From: Flagellimonas myxillae
GTDB taxonomy: Bacteria > Bacteroidota > Bacteroidia > Flavobacteriales > Flavobacteriaceae
Length of the DNA: 64,000 bases
Assembly: GCF_023502235.1 (NCBI RefSeq)
Contig: NZ_JAMFLY010000001.1
Coordinates: forward strand, 186,001-250,000
Direction of reading: 5' to 3'
The translations under genes were made by a program, and so were the position numbers. A model generated the notes under the pieces. It had not been told where the DNA came from, did no database searches, and worked only from the letters and a program-made list of their open reading frames with translations. Shown here piece after piece: positions 1 through 8,427 of this stretch (the stretch's first letter is position 1; the number at the start of each line of letters is the position of its first letter).

Positions 1-73
1 GAGCTAAAAGGGAAGAAAGATTGAAAAATTGGCCGTAGGCCAAGGGAACCATTTGGGCGATTAGTTTTTTCAT
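1..73 (-). CDS. N-terminal fragment of a protein divergent from HxlR regulator (possibly alpha/beta hydrolase)
   Basis: An open frame starts with ATG at 73-71 on the minus strand and runs off the left edge without a stop (24 codons: MKKLIAQMVPLAYGQFFN...). It is divergent from the HxlR gene, with the two genes separated by 91 bp that contain a GTTAC-N5-GTAAC palindrome. HxlR regulators often control a divergent gene for stress or detoxification enzymes, so this is the likely target. The N-terminal residues remind me of flavobacterial alpha/beta hydrolases, but the fragment is too short to assign a function. The gene is cut by the window edge. Confidence 0.5.
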   Translation of the reverse strand, partial: MKKLIAQMVPLAYGQFFNLSSLLA

Positions 74-76
74 TCG

Positions 77-91
77 GTTACTTTTTGTAAC
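77..91. promoter_or_regulatory. Putative HxlR operator (GTTAC-N5-GTAAC)
   Basis: Perfect 5-bp inverted repeat GTTAC-TTTTT-GTAAC. It lies between the divergent truncated gene (ATG at 73) and the HxlR gene, 7 bp upstream of a TAAATTTG -7 element for HxlR. Position and symmetry fit an operator bound by an HxlR dimer, which would control both genes. Assignment to HxlR is inference. Confidence 0.5.
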
Positions 92-97
92 TTACTC

Positions 98-105
98 TAA
101 ATTTG
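98..105 (+). promoter_or_regulatory. -7 promoter element of the HxlR gene
   Basis: TAAATTTG matches the Bacteroidetes TAnnTTTG -7 consensus, 59 bp before the ATG at 165. No TTG is found at the usual 17-23 bp spacing, so only the -7 element is supported. Confidence 0.45.
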
Positions 106-164
106 AAACTAAAATTAAACATTCCATTTGGAAGGACAATGAAGTCACTGGAACACAACTAAGT

Positions 165-593
165 ATGGAAAGGGATACTGTTACTGAAAATCAGAAAGTT
201 AGAACAGCAAAAAAGTTGGAAAAAATGTTTGGGCATATCGACTATAAAAACCCACCCGAACTGTGCCCTGTCAGGGATGTGATGTCCGTGGCATCTGACC
301 AATGGAGTGCCTTGATCATACTTTGGTTGGGCTATTTTCCTGTATTGAGGTTCAATAAACTCAAAAAGTTCGTGTACGGAATCTCCAACAAAGTGCTGAG
401 CCAGCGGTTGAAGGTTTTGGAAGCAGATGGCTATATCCAAAGAAAAGCCTTTGCCGAGGTACCTATCAGGGTGGAGTATAGTCTTACCGATTTTGGACAG
501 TCCTATGTAGAAAAATTACTGGAACTAGCGGAATGGATGCAGACCAACAGCCCAAAAGTATTGGCCAATAGGGAAAAATATGGCTTGCTTTAA
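165..593 (+). CDS. HxlR family winged-helix transcriptional regulator
   Basis: A 142-residue protein with the HxlR layout: a short N-terminal tail, the conserved CPVRDVM segment with Cys34, a winged helix-turn-helix (about residues 40-110, including the SNKVLSQRLKVLEADGYI recognition region) and a C-terminal dimerisation helix. HxlR proteins are DNA-binding dimers that sense electrophiles or oxidants, often through the N-terminal Cys. The gene is divergent from the truncated gene at the left edge, with a palindromic operator candidate between them, and its 3' end overlaps the convergent gene at 590 by 4 bp. Family assignment is firm; the inducer is unknown. Confidence 0.93.
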   Translation: MERDTVTENQKVRTAKKLEKMFGHIDYKNPPELCPVRDVMSVASDQWSALIILWLGYFPVLRFNKLKKFVYGISNKVLSQRLKVLEADGYIQRKAFAEVPIRVEYSLTDFGQSYVEKLLELAEWMQTNSPKVLANREKYGLL

Positions 594-1552
594 TCTACAA
601 GTCGGTTCCAGATATCGATGTACATTTTCCATCCTCCATCCTCCTTTTTCCAAACCACAACATACTTTCCCTTCCATTCAGAAACTGGATTGTTTCCTTT
701 TTGGCTGGTTCCTTTGTAATAGCCATAGTCGTAAGCATGATTTCCCATAATATTAATTTCCGAAGCATCCATACTGTGGCTTAAAATTTTGGTGTCCTTA
801 CCCGAGATCCATCTCGATTTGATAGCCTCTCTACCTTCTACGATAGGGGTTCCCAAGGGCATCAATTTGGCATTTTCCGTATAGAGCATGGCCATGGCAT
901 CGAAATCCTGTGCCATATAGGCTTTGGAAAACTTTTTCGAGGCCTCCCTGATCAATTTTTTTTCATTTGCATCACCATTGTTGATTTTTCCGTTGGAACA
1001 ATCAATTTTCCAAGTGGGGAAAACCACGGATTCTGTTTTGTCGACCCATTCACCAACCCATTTAAAGCCTTTGTCGTTGATGTCGTAAAAGGACAGTCGA
1101 TAGAAGCCATCCATTCCATTGGGGGCCTTTTGTTCCCTATAAAGAACGATTTTTCCCTCCTCGGTTTTGCTTCCCTCCCAAACAGGAAGTACGGTTGAGG
1201 GAGCCCTGGTGCTATAGTAATGCACGTACCAACGTGTGCTGTCCGGGATAAACTGGCGAATGCTCCCCGAGTAGGTTTCGTCCTCTTTCATGGTTTCGTC
1301 CTGAATGGCCATCCCGTTCATGATGTACTTGAAACGCCAGACCATGTCAACTGGTTCTGCCCAGGTCTGATCCGCTTTTCGGGTCTCCGATTTACAATTG
1401 CACTCCCCGATCATGGGGGCGAAATCCATCAATTCCTTTGGAGCCTTTGGATTCGGTAAACCAAATGGATGTTCCAATGAAGGTTCGTAGTTGTATTGTG
1501 CAAGAAGGAAAAAGGGTAAAAACAAGATTGGAAAGAGGATTCTTATTTTCAT
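590..1552 (-). CDS. Secreted protein with DUF1579-like and SnoaL/DUF4440-like domains
   Basis: A 320-residue protein starting with a Sec signal peptide (MKIRILFPILFLPFFLLAQ). Residues about 30-200 resemble DUF1579-type lipocalin-like domains (GECNCKS, WAEPVDMVWRF, conserved Trp and Gly). Residues about 205-320 look like a SnoaL/DUF4440 NTF2-fold domain (SKAYMAQDFDAMAMLYTE, the typical W-K-D-G-G-W-K-M ending). It is probably periplasmic or surface exposed. The substrate is unknown. It is transcribed convergently with the HxlR gene and overlaps it by 4 bp. Domain calls are by motif recognition and should be treated as likely rather than proven. Confidence 0.75.
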   Translation of the reverse strand: MKIRILFPILFLPFFLLAQYNYEPSLEHPFGLPNPKAPKELMDFAPMIGECNCKSETRKADQTWAEPVDMVWRFKYIMNGMAIQDETMKEDETYSGSIRQFIPDSTRWYVHYYSTRAPSTVLPVWEGSKTEEGKIVLYREQKAPNGMDGFYRLSFYDINDKGFKWVGEWVDKTESVVFPTWKIDCSNGKINNGDANEKKLIREASKKFSKAYMAQDFDAMAMLYTENAKLMPLGTPIVEGREAIKSRWISGKDTKILSHSMDASEINIMGNHAYDYGYYKGTSQKGNNPVSEWKGKYVVVWKKEDGGWKMYIDIWNRLVD

Positions 1553-1653
1553 TGGGTTGGGTTTTGTTCTTTCAAATTACCCAATTGCCGTTGAGCTTCA
1601 CCTTGTTTTAGGAAATTATTAACGTCTGTTGCATCAGACTGTCCAGTCGGACC

Positions 1654-2385
1654 TTAGCAGAAGTTATGCGTTGTTTTTTTGTCCCAGGCCACCACCTGAA
1701 CCCCTGGAGAATAGTGCACTAGATCTGGTTGAAAGCTAAAAAGAGCGCTAAATCTTGGGTATTGGATGGTAAGTTCGTCTGGATGTAACTCATACACCGG
1801 CCATTCCACATGATGGATTTCAAATGCGTTTAAGTGTTGCCCGAAATCTTGAAATAAGGCGTACCGCTCGGTGAGCCAGAGATCTAATGCTGTTTTCGTT
1901 GTTATTGCTTTACCTACCTGATATGAAATTGCAAGCTGATCTTGGAATTCACGGTTGTATGAGCTAAAATGGGTATGATCCCTTTGCATTTGAGAAAATC
2001 GGTAAGGCAGTTGCGACATTTTCCTGGCGACAAGGCAAGAAACAGGATTGCCTCCTTCGATGCTCAGGAAGTACACCCCAGTTTTGTTCCCGTGTTTCGC
2101 GTACGTCCGAATATTGACCTCATGGAAATTGGAAATAGGAGGAAAGGACGGCAATGTTTTTGGACGAATCTGTTCCATTCTAAAAATGACTACCGAAACC
2201 CAAGGCTTCCCTTCAAACAGTTCCAATTCCAAATTTGCAGGGACAAATTGCTTCAAAATTTCAAAGTCCACAGCCCAATGAAGGAAAACTACCTTGTTCC
2301 ACTCTTGGTAGAACTTCCAACTTTCCGTTGGGAGTGCCCACGGGCGATGGTCGGTGTCTTCAAGTATTTCCCTAATTTTCATCAA
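1654..2385 (-). CDS. DUF2071 (YqjF-like) family protein
   Basis: A 243-residue cytosolic protein without a signal peptide. Family features: an N-terminal W-x(5)-W-x(4)-H-W-x-V segment (residues about 28-40), a PANLELELFEGKPWVSVV strand pair, and the NVRTYAKHGNKTGVYFLS motif typical of DUF2071/YqjF proteins (here NIRTYAKHG). DUF2071 proteins have an acetoacetate-decarboxylase-like fold and no settled function. The start has two consecutive Met codons. It lies 18 bp after the lipoprotein gene at 2404 on the same strand and may be co-transcribed with it and the HerA-like gene. Confidence 0.85.
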   Translation of the reverse strand: MMKIREILEDTDHRPWALPTESWKFYQEWNKVVFLHWAVDFEILKQFVPANLELELFEGKPWVSVVIFRMEQIRPKTLPSFPPISNFHEVNIRTYAKHGNKTGVYFLSIEGGNPVSCLVARKMSQLPYRFSQMQRDHTHFSSYNREFQDQLAISYQVGKAITTKTALDLWLTERYALFQDFGQHLNAFEIHHVEWPVYELHPDELTIQYPRFSALFSFQPDLVHYSPGVQVVAWDKKTTHNFC

Positions 2386-2403
2386 GGTGGTATGTAGTGG
2401 AAC

Positions 2404-2949
2404 CTACTCCCATCCCAACATAAGATATTTCACCTTGGCCGTATTCGGGATTTGCACGGCTTCGATGGTCGTTGCCGAGTATCGAAGATTCGATGGGAGT
2501 TCTTCCTTGTCGATTGTGAAGTACAAGTTGCTGTTTTTGGGGAATATTACAATGCTGTTCAGGGTGGTCACAATCTTTTTAATCCCATAATTGTTCTGGA
2601 TATCCTGAAAAGTACTGTTTAATCCAATTCCCCGTTCTGAAAGGTATCGCGTATCAAAAATCCGGACGTTCCCTATGGTCGGGATACTATCGGCGTTGGG
2701 GGTGAGGGTCAATAGGTGTTTCCCCCCTTTCTCGTAGATCTTAATTTTTTCCGCCTTTGATCCCATAGTGATCTTGGAGGTATCCTGGACCACCGAATCC
2801 TGGGCAAAAATTGTACGCAATTCTTCAACAGGCGTTGTCTTTGTCAAGGGACCTACACTGTCTTCGGAGATCAAAAAGGTGGTGTCCTTTTCAGCGCAAC
2901 CCAAGAGCACTAAACCCAATATTCCTATACTCAATTTCGTTCTTATCAT
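2404..2949 (-). CDS. Hypothetical lipoprotein
   Basis: A 181-residue protein of unknown function. The start is set at the Met encoded at 2949 because the upstream in-frame Met lies inside a 7-bp tandem repeat array. The N-terminus (MIRTKLSIGILGLVLLGC) is a lipoprotein signal with an L-L-G-C lipobox, so the mature protein is probably attached to the inner leaflet of the outer membrane or the surface. The mature part is mixed alpha/beta with no motif I recognise. It sits between the HerA-like ATPase and the DUF2071 gene on the same strand. Confidence 0.8.
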   Translation of the reverse strand: MIRTKLSIGILGLVLLGCAEKDTTFLISEDSVGPLTKTTPVEELRTIFAQDSVVQDTSKITMGSKAEKIKIYEKGGKHLLTLTPNADSIPTIGNVRIFDTRYLSERGIGLNSTFQDIQNNYGIKKIVTTLNSIVIFPKNSNLYFTIDKEELPSNLRYSATTIEAVQIPNTAKVKYLMLGWE

Positions 2950-2952
2950 CTT

Positions 2953-2996
2953 TCTAACATCTAACATCTAACATCTAACATCTAACATCTAACATC
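2953..2996. repeat. Heptamer tandem array 1, unit TCTAACA, 6.3 copies
   Basis: Six perfect copies of TCTAACA plus 2 bp fill the whole space between the HerA-like gene (stop at 2998) and the lipoprotein gene. It is one of three arrays with exactly 7-bp period in this window (see 5261 and 10883), each with a different unit. Confidence 0.95.
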
Positions 2997-2997
2997 G

Positions 2998-4515
2998 TTA
3001 TCGAATAACCTTTTTTAGCACGCCCAACACCCCTCGGATAAAAGTGGCGCTGGTAAGTACTTTTACTACTGGGTTCATTCGGGTACTTCTTCTGGAAGAA
3101 GTTCTTCTTGATGTTGAGGTTTTTTGTCTTTTTTCTTCTTCCTTTTCGGCTTCTTTTTGAGCCTTTTCAATTTTTTCATTGAGGATTTCGTAAGCACTTT
3201 CCCGATCTATATCCTCGTTGTATTTCTTTATCAATTTGGATTTGCCAATGGCTTCTTTGAGCTCAGCATCCGTAAGCACGTCCATACGGCTCATGGGCGC
3301 CCTTAACAGAGTGGCTGCGAGGGGAGTGGGTCTTCCTTTTTCATCCAATGCGGAGATGAGGGCCTCGCCAATTCCAAGGGAGGTCAGCACCTCTTTGGTG
3401 TCATAAAATTCGGATAGCGGATAGTTTTCAGCGGTCAGTTTGATGGCCTTTCGATCCTTGGCGGTAAATGCCCGTAGGGCATGTTGCACTTTAAGACCTA
3501 ACTGCGCAAGCACATCATCAGGGACATCGGTCGGGTTTTGCGTAACAAAATAAAGCCCAATACCCTTGGAACGGATGAGTTTTACGATGCTTTCTATCTG
3601 CTCCAGCAGGGCTTTTGAGGCCTCCTTGAAAATTAAATGGGCTTCGTCTATAAAAAGAATTAGCTCTGGTCGGTCACTATCTCCTTGTTCGGGAAAAGTG
3701 GCATAAATTTCCGCCAACAAGCTCAACATAAACGTGGAAAACAGTTTGGGTCGATCCTGAATATCGGTCAACCGAATTATATTGATATAACCCCGGCCGT
3801 TTTCATCTATACGGACCAAATCTTCCACGTCAAAGGACTTTTCCCCAAAAAAGAGCTCGGCCCCTTGTTGTTCCAACTCTATGATCTTTCTTAGAATTGT
3901 TCCTGTGGAACTGGTAGAAATGCGTCCATATGCGGATTGAAATTCCTTTTTGCCCTCACCAGTGGCATATTGCAATACCTTTTTGAAATCCTTAAGGTCT
4001 AAAAGCGGTAATTTATTGTCATCACAATATTTGAATACTACGGCCACAATGCCTTCCTGGGTAACTGTCAGGTCCAGGATTCTACTCAGCAAAACAGGGC
4101 CAAATTCGGAAACCGTGGCCCTTAGCCGTACTCCATTTTGTTCGGAGAGTGACATAATCTCAACAGGAAAGCCATTAGGTTCAAAGGGAAGGCCAATTTT
4201 TTCGTGACGTTCATCAATTTTGGGATGCCCTGGGCTTGGCTGGGCAATTCCGCTCAAATCCCCTTTAAGGTCCATGAGCAATACTGGGATTCCCTTATCT
4301 GACAGGTTTTCTGAAATCACCTGTAGCGTCTTTGTTTTTCCCGTTCCCGTAGCCCCGGCGATCAGACCGTGGCGATTAAGGGTTTTTAATGGGATTTTTA
4401 TAAAGGCATTGGTTACGGCTTCCCCATCCAACATTCCGGCCCCCATGGTTATGTAATCTCCCTTGGTGGTGTATCCTTTCTCAATATGTTCGAAGAATTT
4501 TTCCTTGATGCTCAT
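2998..4515 (-). CDS. HerA-like/DUF853 ATPase (YjgR family)
   Basis: A 505-residue cytosolic P-loop ATPase of the HerA/FtsK superfamily, DUF853 branch. Walker A is at residues 54-61 (GATGTGKT), the Walker B region is LILFIDEAHLIF in the middle of the protein, and a sensor-like FVTQNPTDVPDDVLAQLG motif follows. The C-terminus is charged (E/K-rich coiled coil, then R/S-rich segment), ending in a hydrophobic helix. The family is broadly conserved and probably acts on DNA or nucleoprotein as a hexamer, but the cellular role is not settled. Length is typical for the family. The gene after it on the same strand is a lipoprotein, separated only by a 7-bp repeat array. Confidence 0.93.
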   Translation of the reverse strand: MSIKEKFFEHIEKGYTTKGDYITMGAGMLDGEAVTNAFIKIPLKTLNRHGLIAGATGTGKTKTLQVISENLSDKGIPVLLMDLKGDLSGIAQPSPGHPKIDERHEKIGLPFEPNGFPVEIMSLSEQNGVRLRATVSEFGPVLLSRILDLTVTQEGIVAVVFKYCDDNKLPLLDLKDFKKVLQYATGEGKKEFQSAYGRISTSSTGTILRKIIELEQQGAELFFGEKSFDVEDLVRIDENGRGYINIIRLTDIQDRPKLFSTFMLSLLAEIYATFPEQGDSDRPELILFIDEAHLIFKEASKALLEQIESIVKLIRSKGIGLYFVTQNPTDVPDDVLAQLGLKVQHALRAFTAKDRKAIKLTAENYPLSEFYDTKEVLTSLGIGEALISALDEKGRPTPLAATLLRAPMSRMDVLTDAELKEAIGKSKLIKKYNEDIDRESAYEILNEKIEKAQKEAEKEEEKRQKTSTSRRTSSRRSTRMNPVVKVLTSATFIRGVLGVLKKVIR

Positions 4516-4615
4516 GGAATTCTATTTCGGATAAAAATAGGGTAATTTTAGGCAAAACTGAAACGGGAAAAATAAAGAAATATGTAGGTCTGTGGAGTAA
4601 TCCAACCTTCCACCG

Positions 4616-4623
4616 TATCTTTG
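4616..4623 (+). promoter_or_regulatory. -7 promoter element of queE
   Basis: TATCTTTG matches TAnnTTTG exactly. Its last base is only 4 nt before the queE ATG, so the transcript would be leaderless or nearly so. Confidence 0.6.
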
Positions 4624-4627
4624 CGGA

Positions 4628-5260
4628 ATGGTTTCAGAAGAGGTTATGCGCATGGTGGATGAAGGGAAAATGCTTCCCTTGATGGAGGAATTCTATACCA
4701 TTCAGGGTGAGGGATACCATAAGGGTTCTGCGGCCTATTTTATCCGGGTTGGAGGCTGCGATGTCGGTTGTCACTGGTGCGATGTTAAGGAAAGCTGGAA
4801 TGCTGGGACCCATCCACCAACGGATATTGGGAGCATTGCGGAAAATGCGGCCAAATATTCCGATACGATTGTAGTTACCGGGGGGGAACCCCTGACATGG
4901 GATATGGGCCCCTTGACCACGGGCCTTAAGGCAAAAAACCTACAGACCCATATTGAGACCTCTGGAGCCTATCCATTATCTGGTGCCTGGGATTGGATTT
5001 GCCTCTCGCCTAAAAAGAACAAATTACCTGTTGCTGAAATTTATCCTTTGGCCAATGAACTTAAGGTGATCGTTTACAATAAGCACGATTTTGTATTTGC
5101 AGAGGAACAAGCAGCGAAGGTAGGACCCAATTGTATATTATATCTACAGCCCGAATGGAGCGTAAGGGATAAAATGGTTCCTTTGATTGTGGATTATGTT
5201 ATGGAAAATCCTAAGTGGAAGGTATCTCTCCAAACCCATAAATATTTGAATATTCCTTAA
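4628..5260 (+). CDS. queE: 7-carboxy-7-deazaguanine synthase QueE
   Basis: A 210-residue radical SAM enzyme that converts 6-carboxytetrahydropterin to 7-carboxy-7-deazaguanine in the queuosine/preQ1 pathway. Residues 22-29 are the FYTIQGEG substrate-binding signature. The iron-sulfur cluster Cys triad is C44-x3-C48-x2-C51 (GCDVGCHWCD), and the VTGGEPL motif follows at about residue 78. Length fits the family. It stands alone here: no other que genes are in the window. A perfect TATCTTTG box lies 4 nt before the ATG, suggesting leaderless translation. The stop codon is the first element of a long 7-bp repeat array. Confidence 0.96.
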   Translation: MVSEEVMRMVDEGKMLPLMEEFYTIQGEGYHKGSAAYFIRVGGCDVGCHWCDVKESWNAGTHPPTDIGSIAENAAKYSDTIVVTGGEPLTWDMGPLTTGLKAKNLQTHIETSGAYPLSGAWDWICLSPKKNKLPVAEIYPLANELKVIVYNKHDFVFAEEQAAKVGPNCILYLQPEWSVRDKMVPLIVDYVMENPKWKVSLQTHKYLNIP

Positions 5261-5417
5261 GTCTACAGTCTACAGTCTACAGTCTACAGTCTACAGTCTA
5301 CAGTCTACAGTCTACAGTCTACAGTCTACAGTCTACAGTCTACAGTCTACAGTCTACAGTCTACAGTCTACAGTCTATAGTCTAAAGTCTATAGTCTAAT
5401 GTCTGAAGTCTTGCTTC
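5261..5417. repeat. Heptamer tandem array 2, unit AGTCTAC, about 17 perfect plus 5 degenerate copies
   Basis: Starting at the queE stop codon, AGTCTAC repeats perfectly to 5377 and then decays (AGTCTAT, AGTCTAA, GTCTGA, GTCTTG) while keeping the 7-bp phase to about 5417. It fills the space between the convergent genes queE and the metalloprotease lipoprotein (ends at 5420). Degeneration is only on the right side. Confidence 0.97.
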
Positions 5418-5419
5418 TA

Positions 5420-6220
5420 TTATCTTCCCCCGTTGTTTTGAAGATCTAGAATACATTCATCGTCCAGCACGGGTATCACGGCAGCGCCTTTAGATACATT
5501 TTTTTCCAGAAGTTTCATGGTTGGTCCCCCAAATTGAAGTTCCGCTCTCATTAAACATCCAGAAACGTTACAGTGGTTTTCGGCCTCAGGGTCTTCGTGA
5601 TCATTCACGAGCTCGGTACCTAAATCCACCAAGCCCATAAGGTGGGCAAATTCATGGTTCAAAGTGGAACTTTCCACATCGCTCACGCTAATTATGTTAC
5701 TTCTACTGGCCAAATCCCTGATCGTGGATTCATATATGACCATGGAAGTGTTTCTATATACGGCACCTAGGGTTACCAACCCCTCGTCCAAATCATCACC
5801 GTCAGAAGGAGCATCTGCAAAATAGATATATACAGCCAATGTGGTACCGTCGTTGTAGGCCGTTCTATTTTCTTGCTCTATATCGTCTACTTCTTCCGTG
5901 GTCAATGATTCTTCATTAGGAGAAGCGAGACTTCGATAAGAAAACTCAATATCGGTTTTAAAAGTCCTTTCCCTAATAAAGGTTTCAAAATTAGTGATTG
6001 CAGTGGTGGTGGGCCTAAACCCGTCCACATAAACAATCTCAAATACCAGCTTATCAAAATTGGTATTGGAAAGGATATCGTTGGCCGATGAACCGGTTAC
6101 TTGTAAATTGGCCGTTTTATCAACGTTGCCGTTCGAGGGTGGAGAATCATCAGAATCTTTTGAGCAACTTAGTACAACAACCAAGCCGAGCAATGCGTAA
6201 AAAGCAATTTTCTTTTTCAT
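5420..6220 (-). CDS. Putative zinc metalloprotease lipoprotein
   Basis: A 266-residue protein with a lipoprotein signal peptide (lipobox LSC, Cys19) followed by an Asp/Ser-rich linker (DSDDSPPSNG). The catalytic zinc motif is HEFAHLMGL (His189, Glu190, His193), followed by VDLG, an HExxHxxG arrangement like metzincin-type peptidases. A C-terminal CNVSGCLM segment with a preceding His could add the third zinc ligand or a disulfide. The protein probably acts on the cell surface or in the periplasm. The substrate is unknown. It ends next to heptamer array 2, convergent with queE. Confidence 0.8.
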   Translation of the reverse strand: MKKKIAFYALLGLVVVLSCSKDSDDSPPSNGNVDKTANLQVTGSSANDILSNTNFDKLVFEIVYVDGFRPTTTAITNFETFIRERTFKTDIEFSYRSLASPNEESLTTEEVDDIEQENRTAYNDGTTLAVYIYFADAPSDGDDLDEGLVTLGAVYRNTSMVIYESTIRDLASRSNIISVSDVESSTLNHEFAHLMGLVDLGTELVNDHEDPEAENHCNVSGCLMRAELQFGGPTMKLLEKNVSKGAAVIPVLDDECILDLQNNGGR

Positions 6221-6264
6221 ACCAAAATGTTGTATTTACATAGAACGCTGAACAGCAACTTCTA

Positions 6265-6975
6265 TTATTGTTGCGGCAAAAGTTTTGCTAAATAGTCGTA
6301 ATGATTTCCCTCACTTACAAGTTCACATTGTAGATTATTGGCCAAACATGCGTTTTGTAGTGTGTTGAAATCCAGATAAAGCCAGGGAAATGGTCGCCCT
6401 TTAGCGCCCTTGTATTCCATGGTGAAGGTTACCTCTCCGTAATATACGCCATTGTCTGGAATCCAGTAGCCCCCGTCATCATCTTGTTCGAACATGTAAA
6501 TGATATCACTGGAATCCAACAAAATTTGTCCGTTTGGGCGTAACAAGGCCGAAAGGTGCTTTAAGAATGAACCCAGACTTTGCAGTTTACCTGCAAGACC
6601 AATTCCGTTCATGAGCAGTAACAAGGTGTCGAATTGTGCCCCGGTATAGTCTAAAATTGTGGATTGAACGGTGCAGTCCACACCTCTAATTTTACAGACT
6701 TCAATTGCGCCTGGGGAAGCATCCAGGGCGGTAACATCAAACCCTTTATTTTGCAAATGAATCGAATGGTTTCCAGCGCCACTTCCAATATCCAAAACCT
6801 TGCCTTTGCACAACTCCAATGCCTTTTGCTCCAAGTAGGGCATGGTTTTATAATCGCGAAATAGATAGGGCAGGGGAATGCAATCCTCTTCATCCAAAGA
6901 TGAATAGGTTTTAATATCCTCCGAATACTTTCCGGCCTGATAATCCAAAAGTGCTTTGCCAAAAATATCTTCCAT
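6265..6975 (-). CDS. Class I SAM-dependent methyltransferase
   Basis: A 236-residue cytosolic methyltransferase. The AdoMet-binding motif I is VLDIGSGAGNHS, followed by the acidic residue in VTALDAS and a motif IV region (FDTLLLLMNGIG). An upstream in-frame ATG at 7005 exists, but the start MEDIFGKALLDYQAG at 6975 is preferred because it fits the usual N-terminus of flavobacterial relatives. The substrate is unknown. The gene is divergent from the YkgJ-type gene at 7076. Confidence 0.88.
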   Translation of the reverse strand: MEDIFGKALLDYQAGKYSEDIKTYSSLDEEDCIPLPYLFRDYKTMPYLEQKALELCKGKVLDIGSGAGNHSIHLQNKGFDVTALDASPGAIEVCKIRGVDCTVQSTILDYTGAQFDTLLLLMNGIGLAGKLQSLGSFLKHLSALLRPNGQILLDSSDIIYMFEQDDDGGYWIPDNGVYYGEVTFTMEYKGAKGRPFPWLYLDFNTLQNACLANNLQCELVSEGNHYDYLAKLLPQQ

Positions 6976-7062
6976 GTCCGATTTGTTCTTGCAAAAATGG
7001 CACATTCGTCACATATAGGGGCACATTAATCACAAATAAAGCGATAAACCGAAACAGTTTTT

Positions 7063-7070
7063 TATGTTTG
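7063..7070 (+). promoter_or_regulatory. -7 promoter element of the YkgJ-like gene
   Basis: TATGTTTG matches TAnnTTTG. It covers the upstream in-frame ATG at 7064, which argues that translation starts at the ATG at 7076, 5 nt after the element, on a nearly leaderless transcript. Confidence 0.5.
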
Positions 7071-7075
7071 TCTTG

Positions 7076-7570
7076 ATGGAAGAAGTTCTGAAACAACTAC
7101 CCAAAAAAGCAAAGGACAAGCATTCAGAAAACAAAAAGTTTTTCGGAAAGTTGAAAAAAAAGCCGCCCAAAAACCTGGACTATTTAATGCAGGAACTTCA
7201 TACGGAAGAGTTTGAAAGAACGGATTGTTTGGAGTGCGCCAATTGCTGTAAGACCACGGGTCCGTTGTTTACCAATGCTGATGTTGAGCGGATTGCCAAG
7301 CATTTTCGACTAAAGCCTTCGCAATTTATAGCCCAATATTTAAGGGTTGATGAAGAGGACGATTATGTTTTGCAACAGGTACCCTGTACATTTTTAGGAG
7401 CTGATAATTATTGCTCCATTTACGATGTGAGACCAAAGGCCTGCAGGGAGTTCCCACATACCGACCGGAAAAAATTCCACCAAATAAGCAATCTCACCTT
7501 AAAAAATGTGGCTATTTGCCCAGCAGCTTTCAACATCGTGGAGGAAATGAAACAAAAACTGAAGTTATAG
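7076..7570 (+). CDS. YkgJ/UPF0153 family cysteine-cluster protein
   Basis: A 164-residue cytosolic protein. The N-terminal third is Lys-rich. Residues 51-58 carry the CxxCxxCC cluster (C51, C54, C57, C58), and further conserved cysteines occur at QVPCTFL, NYCSIYDVRPKACREFP, and VAICPAA, matching the Zn/Fe cysteine-cluster family (YkgJ, UPF0153). The function of this widespread family is unresolved; an iron-sulfur or zinc site is expected. Start chosen at 7076 because the ATG at 7064 lies inside the promoter element. It is followed 20 bp later by the hydroxylase gene, so the two may form an operon. Confidence 0.88.
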   Translation: MEEVLKQLPKKAKDKHSENKKFFGKLKKKPPKNLDYLMQELHTEEFERTDCLECANCCKTTGPLFTNADVERIAKHFRLKPSQFIAQYLRVDEEDDYVLQQVPCTFLGADNYCSIYDVRPKACREFPHTDRKKFHQISNLTLKNVAICPAAFNIVEEMKQKLKL

Positions 7571-7590
7571 CGATTTTTACAATATAAAAC

Positions 7591-8427
7591 ATGGAACAGA
7601 TTATCAACTATTTTGAAAACATCCCCGCATTGCACCGAAGCCTGATTTTGGTTGGGGGAATCACTTTTTTCTGGATTTTGGAAGGCATTGTCCCCTTGTT
7701 TAGTGTGCCCTATAAAAAGTGGAGACATTCCGTGCCAAATTTCTTTTTCACCTTGACGACCATTCTCGTGAATTTCCCCTTGGCCTTTCTGTTTTTGAAG
7801 ACATCGGATTGGGCCGTGGCCAATGATTTTGGGATAATCAATTGGTTGCCCGAAGTGCCGCTTTGGTTGTATGTAATATTAGGGTTGCTGTTCTTGGACC
7901 TTATCGGGGCCTACGCCGCGCATTGGGTGGAACACAAGGTAAAACCACTTTGGATGGTCCATTTGGTGCATCATTCCGATCACAATGTCGATACCACAAC
8001 CGCCAATAGACACCATCCCTTGGAGAGCCTTATTAGGTATATCTTTACCTTGACAGGGATATTTTTGGTCGGGGCGCCTATCGGAATCATTATGTTGTAC
8101 CAAAGTCTATCCGTTGTCCTTTCCCAATTCAACCACGCGAATATCCAATTGCCGGAGAAGTTGGACAAGGCCATCAGTTGGGTCATCATTAGTCCGGATA
8201 TGCACAAAGTGCACCACCATTACAAGTTACCTTACACGGATTCCAATTATGGAAACATATTTGCCATCTGGGATCGCCTTTTCGGAACCTATATGTACTT
8301 GGACACAGATAAAATTGTGTACGGGGTAGATACCTTTCCGGACGAAAAGGAAAACAGCAGTATCGTTGGCTTATTAAAGCAACCCTTTCATAAATACAGA
8401 AGGCCGACTACCGAAGATCAGTCGTAG
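7591..8427 (+). CDS. Sterol desaturase/fatty acid hydroxylase family protein
   Basis: A 278-residue integral membrane di-iron hydroxylase. Four to five hydrophobic segments are visible (about residues 15-35, 45-70, 90-115, 145-175). The His clusters of the family are HWVEH, VHHSDHNVD, and HKVHHHYKLPYTDSNYGN, followed by the WDRLFGTY signature. Family members hydroxylate or desaturate lipids or carotenoids at the cytoplasmic face of the inner membrane. The lipid substrate cannot be read from sequence. It follows the YkgJ-like gene by 20 bp, and its 3' end overlaps the convergent NamZ gene by 10 bp. Confidence 0.92.
   Translation: MEQIINYFENIPALHRSLILVGGITFFWILEGIVPLFSVPYKKWRHSVPNFFFTLTTILVNFPLAFLFLKTSDWAVANDFGIINWLPEVPLWLYVILGLLFLDLIGAYAAHWVEHKVKPLWMVHLVHHSDHNVDTTTANRHHPLESLIRYIFTLTGIFLVGAPIGIIMLYQSLSVVLSQFNHANIQLPEKLDKAISWVIISPDMHKVHHHYKLPYTDSNYGNIFAIWDRLFGTYMYLDTDKIVYGVDTFPDEKENSSIVGLLKQPFHKYRRPTTEDQS

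Noticed and set aside
29..43. TTGGCC-GTA-GGCCAA palindrome near the left edge as an operator.
   Set aside because: It lies within the coding frame of the truncated minus-strand gene and is explained by its codons.
5261..5417. A CRISPR array.
   Set aside because: The unit is 7 bp with no spacers; it is a simple tandem array.
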